DNA from: Microbacteriaceae bacterium
Lineage (GTDB): Bacteria > Actinomycetota > Actinomycetes > Actinomycetales > Microbacteriaceae
Reading direction: 5' to 3'
Length of the DNA stretch: 64,000 nucleotides
NCBI GenBank assembly: GCA_009780695.1
Contig: WQZN01000015.1
Location: 1 to 64,000 of the forward strand
Shown here: one piece after another, positions 38,927-46,998 of the stretch
Numbering within the stretch: the stretch's first letter is position 1
How the letters are laid out: every line of letters starts with the position of its first letter
Notes under the pieces: generated by a model
Told to the model about the DNA's origin: nothing
Database searches by the model: none
What the model saw: only the letters and a program-made list of their open reading frames with translations
Made by a program: the position numbers and the translations under genes

Positions 38927-39580
38927 CTACAGGATGCCAGCGGCGGTGGCGATCCGCACCGCATCGAGTCGCGAGCGCGCGCCGAGCTTGTCGTAGATCG
39001 ACCCTGCATGCCGTTTGACCGTGCCCTCGGTGATCGAGAGCTCGACGGCGATCTGCTGGTTGGAACGGGCCTGGGCGATGAGGCGCAGCACCTCGAGCTC
39101 GCGCGCGGTGAGCGGTGGCAGCCGCGGGCCCGTGGGGGTCGGATCTGCTCGTGGCTCGAGGCGGCCGACGAGCGCGTCGACGTAGTCGGTCGATGCTCGG
39201 GTGACCTCGGACCGGAGGGTCGCGTTCAGAGCGCGGGCGACCGCGAACTGCTCGGCGAGGGGAGCGGCCGCGACGAGTTCGGGCAGCGCGACGTCGAAGA
39301 GGGCATCCGCAGCGGCCAGGCTGGCGGAGGGGTGGATGCCCTGGCGGGCACGTCGGGTGCCGATCGGCGCCTCATGCTCTTCGTGTTCCGGCCTCGGCGC
39401 GTCCCCGTCGACCCCGAGGCGCGCGAGCACACGGCCGACGAGACGGCCGATCTGCCCACGCAGCTCGTCACGGGCGACGGGGTCGGCGACAATCGGGTTC
39501 TGCTCCACGCGCAGCCGTGACTCGACGGCATCCGCTATCACTGCGATCAGCCGTTCCGTGTCGTCGACGTGCACGCTCAC
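38927..39580 (-). CDS. LuxR-type transcriptional regulator
   Basis: The 217-residue protein has a C-terminal LuxR helix-turn-helix at about 153-212: LPPLTARELEVLRLIAQ, SNQQIAVELSITEGTVKRHAG and the last helix with YDKLGARSRLDAV. The N-terminal 150 residues are helical, without a receiver or autoinducer domain that I recognise. It is upstream of the YdeI-type gene by five bases. The next upstream gene is a secreted beta-propeller protein on the same strand 57 bases away. Confidence 0.82.
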   Translation of the reverse strand: MSVHVDDTERLIAVIADAVESRLRVEQNPIVADPVARDELRGQIGRLVGRVLARLGVDGDAPRPEHEEHEAPIGTRRARQGIHPSASLAAADALFDVALPELVAAAPLAEQFAVARALNATLRSEVTRASTDYVDALVGRLEPRADPTPTGPRLPPLTARELEVLRLIAQARSNQQIAVELSITEGTVKRHAGSIYDKLGARSRLDAVRIATAAGIL

Positions 39581-39637
39581 CCCTCCCCTGTGAAGAACCT
39601 AGCCGCCTCGCTTCCCTCGGATGACGTGCTTCGGGCT

Positions 39638-40747
39638 TCAGTGCAGGATCCGGAGCGTGTTGTCGCCGTCGTCCACGAAATAGAGACCGGTGTGCCGCGG
39701 CGCGAGCGCGAGCCCGAACAGGGTTCCGGCGCCCGCCGGCTCGAGCAGCTTCGTCACGACCTGCGTGCCCGAGGGGCTCGTCTCGACGGCGTTCCCATCG
39801 CCGGCGTTGACCGAGAGCACATCGCCGTTGGGGCCGAGGGCGAGTCCGAGCGGCTGGTTCAGCGAGCCCCCGATCGAGACATCCTTGCCCGTGAACGCCG
39901 ACTGATGACGCGTCAACGCACGCGGGATGGCCGCGATGCGGTTCTGGACCGTGTCGGCGACGTAGAGGATGTCAGTGCGCGGGTTGAAGGCCAGCCCTGT
40001 CGGCCCGATGACCAGCGCTGCCGGGTCGGAGTGCTCGGGGAAGCCGGACGCGATGACGACCGGCTCGCCGGCGTGGGGTCTGCCGTTCCTGCTCTCGAGC
40101 CCGCTGAGCTTGATCCGCACCACGGTGCCGCGGTCGACCACGGCTCCCCCGGCGGCGACGGTGCCGTTCAGCACGTTCGTCACGAAGAGCTCGGCGGTGG
40201 CGCCGTTGTCACGCGCTGTCATGTCCCACGGGCCGTTGATGCGCGGGCCCGAGATGGTTTCGCGGACCCTGCCGTGGCTGTCCAGAACGAGCAGACATCC
40301 GGACTGCGCCGTCGCCGCGGAACCATCGGAGGTCGGCAGGCTGCCGACCACGACCCAGCCCGACCGCAGCACGGTCAGCGCGGTCGTCAGGCCGATGCCG
40401 CCGGGGCAGGCGCCGGGCAGCTGCGCGCCGTCGATCTGGGCGAACAGCGACTGCGCCCCGGACGGGCTGATCTGCACGATGGTCGTGCCGGTGCCCTGCA
40501 GGTTGCTCGCCGCGTTGAAGTTGCTGACCAGCACCGACCCGGCGTGCAGCTCGCCGACCGTATGCGGCACGACGGCGATCCCATAGGGATTCACATCGCC
40601 GTTGGCGGGGACCGTCGACGAGACGACGTCGATCTTGTTCAGCGAGCCGAGGAAAGGCGAGGACGCCGACGCGGATGACGGCGCGGTGCCGGCGACGGCG
40701 AGAAGCAGCGCGCCGGCGACGCCGGCTGCGCGGATGGATGGAGACAT
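39638..40747 (-). CDS. Secreted NHL-type beta-propeller protein
   Basis: The 369-residue protein begins with a signal peptide (RAAGVAGALLLAVAGTAPSSA, cut here to its core) and continues as a beta-propeller with repeated strands of the type PLGLALGPNGDVLSVNAG and PTGLAFNPRTDILYVAD. NHL/SMP-30-like propellers are exported binding or lactonase-like proteins. Metal or active-site residues cannot be settled. The start at 40747 gives the signal; the single late cysteines fit an exported protein. No neighbour indicates a substrate. Confidence 0.75.
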   Translation of the reverse strand: MSPSIRAAGVAGALLLAVAGTAPSSASASSPFLGSLNKIDVVSSTVPANGDVNPYGIAVVPHTVGELHAGSVLVSNFNAASNLQGTGTTIVQISPSGAQSLFAQIDGAQLPGACPGGIGLTTALTVLRSGWVVVGSLPTSDGSAATAQSGCLLVLDSHGRVRETISGPRINGPWDMTARDNGATAELFVTNVLNGTVAAGGAVVDRGTVVRIKLSGLESRNGRPHAGEPVVIASGFPEHSDPAALVIGPTGLAFNPRTDILYVADTVQNRIAAIPRALTRHQSAFTGKDVSIGGSLNQPLGLALGPNGDVLSVNAGDGNAVETSPSGTQVVTKLLEPAGAGTLFGLALAPRHTGLYFVDDGDNTLRILH

Positions 40748-40843
40748 GGAGCACCCCTCACGATCACGAAGTAAAAGCTCCTACGCACGGCTTCACGAAG
40801 CGGCGTCAGGATCGGTTCACTTCGACGTGCCGGCGTCTCCTGT

Positions 40844-41275
40844 TCAGTTGCGGGCCTGGACCCCGGTCACCTCGACACTGTCATCCGTCTGGTACACACC
40901 CTTGCCGAGATCGATCAGTACGAGCCGGTTCCCGAACGGGTCCTCGACGACCGACACCGTGCCGACGGGGATCTCGATCCGCGGCTCGATGATCCGGCCT
41001 CCGGTCGCCTCGATCCGCTGAGCCGCCGCAACGGCGTCGCGCACGAGCCAGTTGGGCTCGGCCGACAACTGCGTGGTCAGGACGATCTCCGTCCGCGACT
41101 CGGGGCACGCGAGCGCGGCTTGGCCGATCGCGTCATTGCGCCAGCGCAGCCGGTGGCCGAGGCGGTCACGGTAGAAGGCGACGCCGGCGTCGAGATCCGG
41201 CACGGTGAAGGTCACGGCATCCACCGCCAACAAGAGCGGCTCGTCTGCATCCGAGCGCTCAGCAGCTTCGTTCAT
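40844..41275 (-). CDS. VOC family protein
   Basis: A 143-residue one-module pair of the vicinal oxygen chelate superfamily: VTFTVPDLDAGVAFYRDRLG at the start and VSVVEDPFGNRLVLIDLG at the end, with a possible ligand Glu in SRTEIVL. ATG 41275 starts MNEAAERSD; a longer frame to 41296 is less likely. Substrate unknown. It is unrelated in orientation to the VOC gene at 37844. Confidence 0.72.
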   Translation of the reverse strand: MNEAAERSDADEPLLLAVDAVTFTVPDLDAGVAFYRDRLGHRLRWRNDAIGQAALACPESRTEIVLTTQLSAEPNWLVRDAVAAAQRIEATGGRIIEPRIEIPVGTVSVVEDPFGNRLVLIDLGKGVYQTDDSVEVTGVQARN

Positions 41276-41408
41276 GCGGACCAGTCTTCTCGGCATGTCC
41301 GACTCCTACCGCTTCGGCCGCGACCTTGGCCGGGTTCGGATGCTCGAGCCGCCAGGTTTGGTCGACCTTCTTGAATTCGGCCGTGTTACACGAGTGACGT
41401 AACGACAC

Positions 41409-41942
41409 TCATGTCGCTCGCTCGATTTCCTGCCAATACGCGTAGAGCGCCTGCTGGTGCCCCCGATTCAGTAGGGCCCATTCCCGTACCGCGTCGCTGG
41501 ACGGTGGCGTCGGCTTGAACATGCGCGGTTTGCCGTACAGCAACCGATAGGCCGCCTCCTGCTCGCTGAGGAGCCGCGCGGGGAGGGACTCCGGCTCCGC
41601 ATGAAGGTGAATGACGAGGGCGGCCTCAAGCGTGCCTCGACTCACAGTGGGCGAGTCTCGCGGCCGATGCCCGTTGGCTCGCCACTCCACAGTGGCGAGC
41701 ATGCGGGCGGTCCCGGCGACCTCGCTCGCCAATCTGAGGAAGTCGACCCGGGCCTCGGGCAACTCGGACTGCAACGCGGCTCGCAGACGCTCGTGCCCGG
41801 TGATGTCGAGCAAGTCGTCTGGGTCATCGGCTCCGAATGCGACTGCCGAACTGACTCGGGCCGCGATGGCACGCGCTTGTTCGAGAGGCCGCGCGAGGAA
41901 GTATCGTGAGGCGTCCTGATCACGCCGCGCTGAAGCGGTCAT
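41409..41942 (-). CDS. Hypothetical protein
   Basis: I do not recognise this 177-residue helical protein. It begins MTASARRDQDASRYFLARPL, has a core of alternating hydrophobic helices (LRAALQSELPEARVDFLRLA) and ends with WALLNRGHQQALYAYWQEIE. No signal peptide, membrane segment or metal motif is visible. The surrounding 286-base stretch to 42228 holds no gene I can support. The base composition of this section is less GC-rich than its neighbours, which may mark acquired DNA. Confidence 0.5.
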   Translation of the reverse strand: MTASARRDQDASRYFLARPLEQARAIAARVSSAVAFGADDPDDLLDITGHERLRAALQSELPEARVDFLRLASEVAGTARMLATVEWRANGHRPRDSPTVSRGTLEAALVIHLHAEPESLPARLLSEQEAAYRLLYGKPRMFKPTPPSSDAVREWALLNRGHQQALYAYWQEIERAT

Positions 41943-42228
41943 CCGGCATCACCCCCGGGCGAACCTGACAACAAGCGAGACACCACCGCCCACACCCGTC
42001 ACGATACGACTAGAAGACATACACCGTAGTGACGAACGCAGGAGAACCCGTGCAGTCATAGAGCGCTCCGTGCGAATGGATTCGTGTTCGAACGAGGCGA
42101 ATACGAGCGGGTCTTCGCGGATGCCAATCCATCCGTCAACGCGCTCTGAACAAGACACCCTTACAGCAGGCTTCCGTGTTTCGTGGCCGCGGCTGCGGGT
42201 TGGCGGAGGCCGGCCGCCCCATGCCCGA

Positions 42229-42708
42229 CTACAACGTGCGGGCGTAATCGTACGTCGGCCACCCCGTGAATCCGAGCGACTCGTAGAGCGCACGGGCTGG
42301 CCCGTGGAACGGATCGCCGCCTGTTCCGATGTGAACCACGGTGATGCCGTGCTCCCCCATGCGGTCCAGAACGCGCTGGCATAGGGCCCGAGCTATGCCT
42401 CGGCCTCGAGCGCTCTCACGCACGGCGACCATTTCGAGTTGCCCGGTGCTTTCCCGGGATACATCCCAACCGACGTAGCCGAGAACCACGCCATCCTGCT
42501 CGGCGAGCGTGATGAACTTCCCCGTGGCGGGGTCGTGCAGGGACGGAATCTGCCGTCGGTAGTCGTCTTCCCAGTGCGGATGATCGTGCGTCACGATCTC
42601 CGGCCCCCAGATGGCCGGAAGATCTTCCTCGAACAGGGGCCGGAAAACCGAGATCGTCAGGTCGATCAGGGCCGGCAGATCCGATGATTCGCAATCGCGG
42701 ATGAACAT
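42229..42708 (-). CDS. GNAT family N-acetyltransferase
   Basis: A 159-residue acetyltransferase. The acetyl-CoA pyrophosphate loop is VRESARGRGIARALCQ (motif A, Q/RxxGxG/A), preceded by the strand QLEMVAV, and the end YESLGFTGWPTYDYARTL is typical. The acceptor is unknown: small metabolites, antibiotics and protein N-termini all occur. ATG 42708 is the best start; a seven-residue extension is possible. Confidence 0.82.
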   Translation of the reverse strand: MFIRDCESSDLPALIDLTISVFRPLFEEDLPAIWGPEIVTHDHPHWEDDYRRQIPSLHDPATGKFITLAEQDGVVLGYVGWDVSRESTGQLEMVAVRESARGRGIARALCQRVLDRMGEHGITVVHIGTGGDPFHGPARALYESLGFTGWPTYDYARTL

Positions 42709-42895
42709 GCTGCTTCGCTTTCTTGACACACACCGATGACGCCACGCGACCGAGTCAGTCGGGTGGCTCGTGTCGGCCGACAGCGGCCGACGAAATCAGC
42801 GGCGGGTGCGCCAGCTCGCGAAGCAAGACATACCGCGAGGCTAGTCGCATCGCGATCGGAAGCGATGACCCGCGCCGGCGCCGGCGGTGGTCGCC

Positions 42896-43417
42896 TCAGA
42901 AACGATGCCGCGTCTGGCCGAACACGCCTTTGGCCTGGGCGAAGACCTTCGTCGGGGCGACCCGGAACACCTCGCTGCCGATGCCGTTGTTGCTGCCGTT
43001 GTCGTGCTGCACGAAGTGGCCGTCTTCGACGAAGTAGTGCCAGCTGTCGCCGTCCCACCTCTCGCCGAACGCGGCCGCGACGCGGGCGAGTTCGGCGTCG
43101 TCATGGACGGGCTCGGCCTTCCCCTCGACGATCACGTCGATGCCGCGGTTCCAACTCGCGTCCCCGGTCGTGATGACGACGTACGGGTTGGCCGTCAGAT
43201 TGTGGTACTTCTGCTCGTGGAACCCGGTGGTGAAGTACGCGGCGCCGTCGACCCACACGGTGACGAGCGGCGTGACATGCGGGCGTCCGTCGACACGGAC
43301 GGTCGAGATCCAGGACATCTGCGCCTCGCGCAGGATCTGCTCGGTGTCGGCCCAGCTCGTCGGCTGTGCCTCCGGCATGCTGAATCGCCGGTCGATGGTC
43401 GTGATCGGTTCGGTCAT
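42896..43417 (-). CDS. Pyridoxamine 5'-phosphate oxidase-like flavin protein
   Basis: The 173-residue protein has the split beta-barrel of the PNPOx-like family: STVRVDGRPHVTPLVTVWVDGAAYFTT in two strands and YHNLTANPYVVITTG. These proteins bind FMN or the deazaflavin F420, and the actinobacterial members often use F420; the cofactor cannot be told from this sequence. ATG 43417 follows AAGGGGA-like bases. A short GTGGT-N4-ACCAC hairpin at 43436-43449 lies just upstream and might be an operator. Confidence 0.78.
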   Translation of the reverse strand: MTEPITTIDRRFSMPEAQPTSWADTEQILREAQMSWISTVRVDGRPHVTPLVTVWVDGAAYFTTGFHEQKYHNLTANPYVVITTGDASWNRGIDVIVEGKAEPVHDDAELARVAAAFGERWDGDSWHYFVEDGHFVQHDNGSNNGIGSEVFRVAPTKVFAQAKGVFGQTRHRF

Positions 43418-43548
43418 GGCAATCCCCTCCGCTCTGTGGTCGTAACCACGATGGCGGAATCGACAGGATGCCGGAACTGCGGCAGGTGGCGCGTGAACCC
43501 GCGACCGCCGATCTCCTTGACCGTGCCTGACGTTGCCAGCTGCGTTGT

Positions 43549-44085
43549 TCACGCCGGCGACGACAGCACGGTGGTCGAGGTTGAGCTCTCGAGTTGTTCG
43601 CGAAGCGCGGTCCTGGCGCGGTGGTAGCGGCTGCGCACCGTGCCGTCCTTGAGTTTCAGGACCCGCGCCGCCTCCGCGAGACTGAGCCCATCCCAGTGAA
43701 CGAGGGTGATGATCTCGCGGTCCACCTCACCGAGGGTGCGCAAGGCCTCATGCAACCCGTCGAACTCCGAGCTGTCGATGAAACCGGGCTGCGACTCAGT
43801 GGCGAGGATGCCGCGCAACCGGTCCGCCAGCGCGGCTCGCCGCTTCTTCCCGCGGTAGTAGTGCAGCAGGGTGTTCCGGGCGATGCCGAACATCCACGGG
43901 CGTACCTCTCCGGCGTCGGTAGGCAGCGCAGCGATGCGCTTCCACACGGCCAGCAGCGTTTCCGCCAGCAGATCGGCCGCGTCCTCCGTCGAGTCGACGC
44001 GGCGTGCGAAGTAGGCGAGCAAGTCCGGGGATGCGTCCCGCACCGCCGCCTCGATCCGCTCGGTTCCCCTCCCGCGCCGACTCAT
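43549..44085 (-). CDS. ECF-type RNA polymerase sigma factor
   Basis: The 178-residue product has sigma region 2 (LAYFARRVDSTEDAADLLAETLLAVW, RPWMFGIARNTLLHYYR) and region 4 (VDREIITLVHWDGLSLAEAARVLKL.DGTVRSRYHRAR), without regions 1 and 3. It is therefore a group IV sigma factor that directs transcription of a stress or envelope regulon. ATG 44085 overlaps the stop of the membrane-anchored gene upstream (ATGA), so the two are coupled. That partner is the likely anti-sigma factor. Confidence 0.87.
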   Translation of the reverse strand: MSRRGRGTERIEAAVRDASPDLLAYFARRVDSTEDAADLLAETLLAVWKRIAALPTDAGEVRPWMFGIARNTLLHYYRGKKRRAALADRLRGILATESQPGFIDSSEFDGLHEALRTLGEVDREIITLVHWDGLSLAEAARVLKLKDGTVRSRYHRARTALREQLESSTSTTVLSSPA

Positions 44086-44678
44086 TTGTGCGCCGGCGCG
44101 TCGCAGCGGAAACCGGTGGCGACGACCGCTCGCCCGGTGGCACCCGGTGACATCCACGGGATTCCAGGGAACGTCGCTTCGACGAAGTCCTTGAGCGCCG
44201 AGTCCAACGCGACATCCGTCTGCCGCTCTCCGGCTGCTTGATTCGGGTCGGCAGGCGACTCGTCATAGATGCGCTGGCCGAAGCCTGCCCAATCGTGGGC
44301 GCTGACCGCGGCATCCAGAGCCGCCGGGTCGCTCGGCAGTGGATCTTGGATCTCGATCCATGCCTTGCAGATGTCGACGGTGCCGGTGTCGCTCGTCCAG
44401 TCGAGCGGGATCGGCGTCTCGTTCCGGATGTTCCCGAGCGGCATGCTCACCTCGCCCCAGTGCGACATCGTGACCGCAGTGGTGCCGGCGCCAGCAGTCA
44501 GTACCAGAGCGGCTCCGGCGAACACAGCCGGGCGCAGCCATCGCGGCAGTGGCCGCTTCCCGTGTCTGAGGCGCACCGGCATCGTCTCCATAGCCAGTCG
44601 TCCTGCCTCGACGGCGGCCACCTCGGACAGAGGCTCAACTGCGGACTCCAGCGCCTCGTCCAGTTCAATGTCGTTCAT
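44082..44678 (-). CDS. Membrane-anchored partner of the ECF sigma factor (possible anti-sigma factor)
   Basis: The 198-residue protein has a cytoplasmic N-terminus of about 45 residues, one membrane segment (WLRPAVFAGAALVLTAGAG, about 46-65) and an extracytoplasmic domain. The topology and coupling to the sigma gene fit an anti-sigma factor, but the zinc anti-sigma HXXXCXXC motif is absent and the gene order (anti-sigma first) is unusual. It could also be a regulated membrane protein. Two cysteines occur in the outer domain (VDICKAW and FRCDAPA). Confidence 0.6.
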   Translation of the reverse strand: MNDIELDEALESAVEPLSEVAAVEAGRLAMETMPVRLRHGKRPLPRWLRPAVFAGAALVLTAGAGTTAVTMSHWGEVSMPLGNIRNETPIPLDWTSDTGTVDICKAWIEIQDPLPSDPAALDAAVSAHDWAGFGQRIYDESPADPNQAAGERQTDVALDSALKDFVEATFPGIPWMSPGATGRAVVATGFRCDAPAHK

Positions 44679-44758
44679 CGGGTTCCTCGGTTCGTCGAAC
44701 TCTTCACCCCGTCATTCCCGGCAGTCGGCGAATCGTTGCACGAAGCAGGGAACAGCGA

Positions 44759-44784
44759 AACGGCGGCCATGACTGGCCGCCGTT
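44759..44784 (-). terminator. Original terminator of the tRNA-Met gene, now split from it
   Basis: Eleven-base-pair stem (44759-44769 with 44774-44784) with loop TGAC, followed on the minus strand by TTTCGCT. It lies just beyond the left copy of the tRNA 3' end. It would have ended the tRNA-Met transcript before the 8.4-kb element inserted. The present tRNA gene has another hairpin at 53190. Confidence 0.6.
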
Positions 44785-44801
44785 CCCAGCGATTGCGTGC
44801 G

Positions 44802-44856
44802 AAGTAGGGCGGGCGGGACTTGAACCCGCGACCCAGGGATTATGAGTCCCCTGCTC
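44802..44856. repeat. attL: 55-bp direct repeat from the tRNA-Met 3' half
   Basis: Identical to 53242-53296. It covers the anticodon loop to the 3' end of tRNA-Met plus three bases beyond. The left copy is the displaced original 3' half of the tRNA gene and lacks the 5' half, so it is not a working tRNA. Confidence 0.92.
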
Positions 44857-44948
44857 GTCTAAGGGGCTTTTCGGGGTGGGGCGGCGGGGCGAAAACCGCG
44901 GAATTACGCGGATTTTGCCTTACTGAGAATCGCGGAAATCACAGAAGG

Positions 44949-44970
44949 TGTTGCCATTTTGTTGCCACGC
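44949..44970. promoter_or_regulatory. Candidate integrase arm-type site, left arm
   Basis: Two tandem TGTTGCCA octamers at 44949-44956 and 44960-44967, one helical turn (11 bp) apart, 92 bases inside attL. The same 22 bp recur at 53159-53180 near attR, in the same orientation. Tyrosine integrases of the lambda/L5 type bind such direct repeats with their N-terminal domain. No other copy of the pair was noticed. Confidence 0.55.
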
Positions 44971-44987
44971 GCGGGCGCGGCTCAGGA

Positions 44988-45019
44988 TCGGCAGGTGGCG
45001 GATATCCGCCACCTGCCGA
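44988..45019. repeat. 32-bp perfect palindrome at the end of the leftward genes
   Basis: Both halves (44988-45003 and 45004-45019) are exact reverse complements with no spacer. It lies 39 bases after the stop of the last leftward gene of the element, before attL, so it may act as a hairpin terminator that keeps the operon from running into the chromosome. No T-run follows. Confidence 0.6.
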
Positions 45020-45058
45020 CCAGGCTGCATCCCACCCGTTCGCGCCGGTCTCGCCTGC

Positions 45059-45283
45059 CTATGCCGCCCCGGCCATCTGGGCCTGCTGCTCGGCGTCGAT
45101 GCGGCGGCGCATCTTGCGGTTGCCGACGGGCAGGCCGTACCAGTCGCGGATCTGCTCGGCGGTCTTTTCCAGCAGGTCGACTAGCTCGGCGATGTCGTCG
45201 CGGTTCAGGTCGATGGTGGCACCGGCGCGCTGGCCCGGCTCGGCGTTGCGGATGTGGATGGTGACGGGGGTGGGGGTTGTCAT
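45059..45283 (-). CDS. Small hypothetical protein of the element
   Basis: A 74-residue protein starting MTTPTPVTIHIRN, with a helix LNRDDIAELVDLLEKTAEQI and a basic segment GNRKMRRRIDAEQQ. I see no known domain. It is the last leftward gene of the element. A longer frame to 45388 has no better start signal. It could be a small DNA- or protein-binding regulator. Confidence 0.5.
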   Translation of the reverse strand: MTTPTPVTIHIRNAEPGQRAGATIDLNRDDIAELVDLLEKTAEQIRDWYGLPVGNRKMRRRIDAEQQAQMAGAA

Positions 45284-45405
45284 GTCGGCGAGCGTAGAGA
45301 CAAAGGCGTGCCTTGCAGCGCCGCTACAGAGGCACCTGCCCAGCTCGCCGCCGTACCCTGAAGACACCGACCCCGACGCGGTGCCCAAGCGCCGGGCGTC
45401 ATGCC

Positions 45406-45468
45406 CCCGACGCGATTGCTGCGCGTCGGGTGCCAGAACCCCAGCGCGTATGCCTCGCGCTGGGGTTC
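45406..45468 (-). terminator. Two tandem hairpins after the 137-residue protein gene
   Basis: A 9-bp stem with a seven-base loop at 45406-45430 and a 13-bp stem with a seven-base loop at 45436-45468, ending CCCAGCGCG/CGCGCTGGG. They lie just downstream of the gene ending at 45479 and probably stop part of its transcript; no T-run follows. Confidence 0.5.
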
Positions 45469-45478
45469 ACTGCTGTCA

Positions 45479-45892
45479 CTAAGCCGTTTCGTCGCCGCCT
45501 GTCACCGCCTGAACCTCGAACCCCAGCCCGTCGGTGTCGAGAGTCAACCCGTCGGCCCAGGGCTCTGCGGCGAACATTCGCTCGAATTCAGCGAAGTCGG
45601 CGACCAGGAAGGCCAGCACGCCAGGCACACTCGCGTGCGTCACGGTGACGTTGTACGCGGCAGGGCGCGGCTCGCTCGCCAAAATGATGTTCGCTTTCTC
45701 GATCACGCGGGCTGGGTCCATGCTGAGCGCTTCGCCACCGATGACATCCATCTGAAAGCCATCAGGCACGCGATCGCTGCGAACAAACCACGCCCGAGCG
45801 GCAGTGCGACGGGCCATCTCATCTTCGAGAGAATCGCGTGCCCAATCCTTAATGGCGTTACCGAAGGCGTTGGCGTCAAAGCTGAAAGACAT
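45479..45892 (-). CDS. Hypothetical protein of the element
   Basis: A 137-residue protein starting MSFSFDANAFGNAIKDWARD, with an N-terminal amphipathic helix, a middle alternating-strand part (GFQMDVIGGEALSM) and an acidic C-terminus. No family is recognised. Its position after the capsid and HNH genes fits a morphogenesis or accessory protein of the satellite. Confidence 0.55.
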   Translation of the reverse strand: MSFSFDANAFGNAIKDWARDSLEDEMARRTAARAWFVRSDRVPDGFQMDVIGGEALSMDPARVIEKANIILASEPRPAAYNVTVTHASVPGVLAFLVADFAEFERMFAAEPWADGLTLDTDGLGFEVQAVTGGDETA

Positions 45893-46085
45893 GCGGCCAT
45901 GCTTGCGTGGGTAGAGGTTGACGGGCAGCCCCTGACAAGGGGGCGGCGAGGGCATCCAGCTTGACGCCACCGAAATGGTGCGCCGCGCTGAGCGCGCACT
46001 GGGCCAGGCCATCCGACAGGGGCAGGCGGCGGGCGCGATTCGGGGCCAGGGCAACCCGCCCGGGACGAATCAGATTGGTGAACAT
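45876..46085 (-). CDS. Possible small protein of the element
   Basis: A 69-residue frame starting MFTNLIRPGRVALAPNRARR. It overlaps the start of the next gene by 17 bases, as coupled phage genes often do, and has a GAAGG before the start. There is no domain match, and composition alone does not prove it. It may equally be non-coding leader. Confidence 0.3.
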   Translation of the reverse strand: MFTNLIRPGRVALAPNRARRLPLSDGLAQCALSAAHHFGGVKLDALAAPLSGAARQPLPTQAWPHVFQL

Positions 46086-46197
46086 CGACAGCCGACCTTC
46101 ACCAATCAGGCATCCCCCTACGACTACGCCACCCATACCGAGTTGCACGGCGATGGCCGTGAGGGCGGCGGGAACGGGGCCTACGCAATGGCCGATG

Positions 46198-46353
46198 TTA
46201 GGGCCTGCCGCGTTCGACCCAGGTGGTGTGAGCCTTCATGGCGTGGGTGATGGCCAGGCGCAGCACCCAGTAGGCCAGCAGCGTCCAGAAGATGAGGGCG
46301 AGCAGCCCCGCGGCCACGTACATCGTGATCAGTGCGGTGATGTTGATGTGCAT
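46198..46353 (-). CDS. Small membrane protein of the element
   Basis: A 51-residue ORF from ATG 46353 to TAA 46198 with one hydrophobic helix, about residues 7-29 (MYVAAGLLALIFWTLLAYWV), and a basic, Trp-containing tail ending WVERGRP. It is the only membrane protein in the element. With no separate lysis gene, a holin-like role is conceivable but has no further support. Confidence 0.55.
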   Translation of the reverse strand: MHINITALITMYVAAGLLALIFWTLLAYWVLRLAITHAMKAHTTWVERGRP

Positions 46354-46462
46354 GCCCGCAACTTAGCGGGCGTGGGCGGCACGTCGGTGGCCCGCGTTCG
46401 GGTTAGCGGCCCTGGTGGCGTCTGAAACTAAGCCGAAGGGCGACATAGCAGTGCAATGGCGT

Positions 46463-46480
46463 GACATAGCGCGCTATGTC
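46463..46480. repeat. 18-bp perfect palindrome, possible operator
   Basis: The palindrome GACATAGCG/CGCTATGTC has no spacer, and another half copy CGACATAGC lies at 46441. It lies between the HNH gene and the small membrane gene, about 110 bases upstream of the latter, so it might be a protein-binding site. A second short palindrome GGGGGTACCCCC lies at 46531-46542. Confidence 0.45.
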
Positions 46481-46596
46481 TCACGAGTAGATATCACTAA
46501 GCCGCAGTGGGCGGAGATCCTGGGCGGGGAGGGGGTACCCCCACCCCCTACAACTGGTCGCCAGCTCAGCCTGGTTGACGCAGCGATTTCAGCGCG

Positions 46597-46887
46597 TCAG
46601 CGTTCGCTGTCTGATGCCGCCCAGTTTCTTGTCGTCTCAACGCTGCCGCTGTGCTCAGCGCGCGCCCCTCGCCTGCTATTGCAACTGCGGTGCGCTGCAC
46701 GTAGCTCGCTGATCAGCTTGCCGCCGAGCGCCCTCGGCTGAACGTGATCAGCGGTGAACGCCATCGGGTCGGTATACGGCAGCGAATAGTCGATGGGCTT
46801 GCCGCACAGCCAGCACGGCTGTCGGCGATGCCGCAGGGCACGAGCGCGCTTGCGGTACTCGTTGTCGTCGTAACCGCGGCTTGGCAT
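46597..46887 (-). CDS. HNH endonuclease
   Basis: A 96-residue HNH nuclease. The zinc cysteines Cys25 and Cys28 (CWLCG), the catalytic Asp47-His48 (ADHVQPRALGG) and the closing His66...Cys69-Asn70 (AAHRSCNSRRG) are all present. In phages with HK97-type heads a small HNH protein works with the terminase at the cos cleavage step; here no terminase is encoded, so it would have to use a helper phage enzyme. ATG 46887 starts MPSRGYDD. Confidence 0.88.
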   Translation of the reverse strand: MPSRGYDDNEYRKRARALRHRRQPCWLCGKPIDYSLPYTDPMAFTADHVQPRALGGKLISELRAAHRSCNSRRGARAEHSGSVETTRNWAASDSER

Positions 46888-46998
46888 CGCGCCTGCCTTC
46901 CCTGCGTGTGGTCCCCGGGGCGTGACACCTCGAAGCGCCCCGGGGATGTTGTGGCCCGGGGTGGGTGCTGGACGGTCGCCCACCCCGGGGGCTTGTTT

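Noticed and set aside
41949..42384. Overlapping frames in the gap after the hypothetical gene
   Set aside because: Frames on both strands lack start signals and family features; I see no gene in 41943-42228.
42720..42895. Coding frames between the GNAT and flavin-protein genes
   Set aside because: Several short frames exist on both strands but none has family similarity or a ribosome-binding site.
44805..44856. Second tRNA-Met gene
   Set aside because: Only the 3' half from the anticodon loop is present; the D arm and 5' acceptor strand are missing, so it is the displaced attachment-site half.
45406..45468. CRISPR-like or tandem repeat
   Set aside because: The two hairpins have different sequences and no regular spacer, so they are better explained as terminators.
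46415..46741. Rightward 108-residue frame in the element
   Set aside because: It runs opposite to the HNH gene, crosses the short palindromes, and has no start signal or recognisable domain; it is probably a shadow frame.
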